A DNA stretch of 5,908 nt from an uncultured Bacillus sp. GTDB lineage: Bacteria; Bacillota; Bacilli; Bacillales; DSM-1321. Position numbers and translations under genes: made by a program. The notes below the pieces were generated by a model. The model had not been told where the DNA came from and made no database searches. It saw nothing but the letters and a program-made list of their open reading frames with translations. Shown here one piece after another: positions 5,443 through 5,908 of this stretch (positions are counted from its first letter, which is position 1; each line of letters begins with the position of its first letter). Location of the stretch: assembly GCA_934215995.1 (NCBI GenBank), contig CAKQBC010000164.1:1-5908 (forward strand), read 5' to 3'.

Positions 5443-5908
5443 TTAGAGGCCGCCTTCAAATTGGTCCAGAATAATAGCCTTCGTTTAATTCTCTCAAACA
5501 AAAGCATTACGGCCAGGATGACGATACTATTGAAGAGGATGCCGGCCAGGACATTTCCGTATTGTGAAAAGTCAGCATAGTATTGGATGAAGTGGCCCAT
5601 ACCTGATTCGGCTCCGAACATTTCAGCAATCGCCAATATTAAAAACGAGAAACAAAGGGAAGTGCCGGCTCCGCTCAATATATGCGGTGAACTTGCCGGA
5701 AGCAGGACTTTGAAGATGAAGTCAGCCCCTTTTAGGCGGAGCGTCCTGGAATTATCCAAGTAATGCTTATCAATCAGCAGCACGCCTTGGATGGTGCCGA
5801 GAAAAATTGGCCAAAAAGCCCCTATATAAATCAAGAATGCGGATGCCGCCTGGAATGTAGGCAAAAGGACGATTGCATAAGGAATGAACAACGTCGGTGG
5901 AATAGGGC
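5439..5908 (-). CDS. ABC-transporter permease, nitrate/sulfonate/taurine type, C-terminal part (5' end outside window)
   Basis: The frame is open to the right edge. The visible part is 155 residues, about 60% of a typical ~250-residue permease. The TTG at 5891 is not a real start, because the frame continues upstream as PIPPTLFIPYAI, matching the conserved RPIPPxAWIPL-type segment of SsuC/TauC-like permeases. The EAA loop that contacts the ATPase is recognisable: RTLRLKGADFIFKVLLP, then P and G at the expected spacing (about visible residues 54-79). It is followed by a span, then AEMFGAESGMGHFI, and a last span ending in RIKRRLLFW. The protein is the membrane channel of an importer; the ATPase and binding protein would lie outside the window. 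The substrate cannot be told from a permease alone. The gene ends with TGA overlapping the ATG of the thioredoxin-like gene. Confidence 0.9.
   Translation of the reverse strand, partial: PIPPTLFIPYAIVLLPTFQAASAFLIYIGAFWPIFLGTIQGVLLIDKHYLDNSRTLRLKGADFIFKVLLPASSPHILSGAGTSLCFSFLILAIAEMFGAESGMGHFIQYYADFSQYGNVLAGILFNSIVILAVMLLFERIKRRLLFWTNLKAASK

Overview
The window looks like chromosomal DNA from a low-to-moderate GC Gram-positive bacterium of the Bacillaceae. This rests on strong AAGGAGG-type ribosome binding sites, sigma-A-type promoter spacing, T-tailed hairpin terminators, a MoxR/VWA gene pair that resembles Bacillus subtilis yojN-yojO, and a YoaK-family (DUF1275) membrane protein. The genus and species cannot be fixed from the sequence alone.

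Layout, left to right. Bases 1-403 (+) hold the 3' end of an unrecognised gene that closes at a strong hairpin (430-466). A single tRNA-Gly (anticodon TCC) lies on the minus strand at 535-608. It has its own consensus-spaced promoter (650-678) and its own terminator (471-522). Bases 679-788 carry no gene. The pair yojN (2759-3631) and yojO (825-2741) runs on the minus strand as a two-gene operon with a 17-nt gap, and ends at a hairpin at 784-820. Diverging from yojN is a tiny, very hydrophilic 46-codon gene (3879-4019, +) with a near-perfect Shine-Dalgarno sequence, a GTG start and its own terminator. Next comes a six-span DUF1275 membrane protein (4171-4857, +). It converges, with a 9-nt gap, on a membrane-anchored TlpA/ResA-like thiol-disulfide oxidoreductase (4867-5442, -). 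That gene overlaps by 4 nt (ATGA) the end of an ABC-transporter permease of the nitrate/sulfonate/taurine type (5439-5908, -), which runs off the right edge.

How they work together. YojN (AAA+ ATPase) and YojO (VWA metal-ion-dependent adhesion protein) belong to the MoxR-VWA class of chaperone pairs that remodel or metallate a client; no client is encoded here. The permease and the oxidoreductase are translationally coupled, which is an unusual partnership. The rest is a set of single-gene units, each with its own punctuation. I see no mobile element, CRISPR array or prophage signature. The points most worth a second look are the permease-thioredoxin coupling, the hairpin embedded in the coding end of the oxidoreductase, the client-less MoxR-VWA pair, and the tiny disordered protein.
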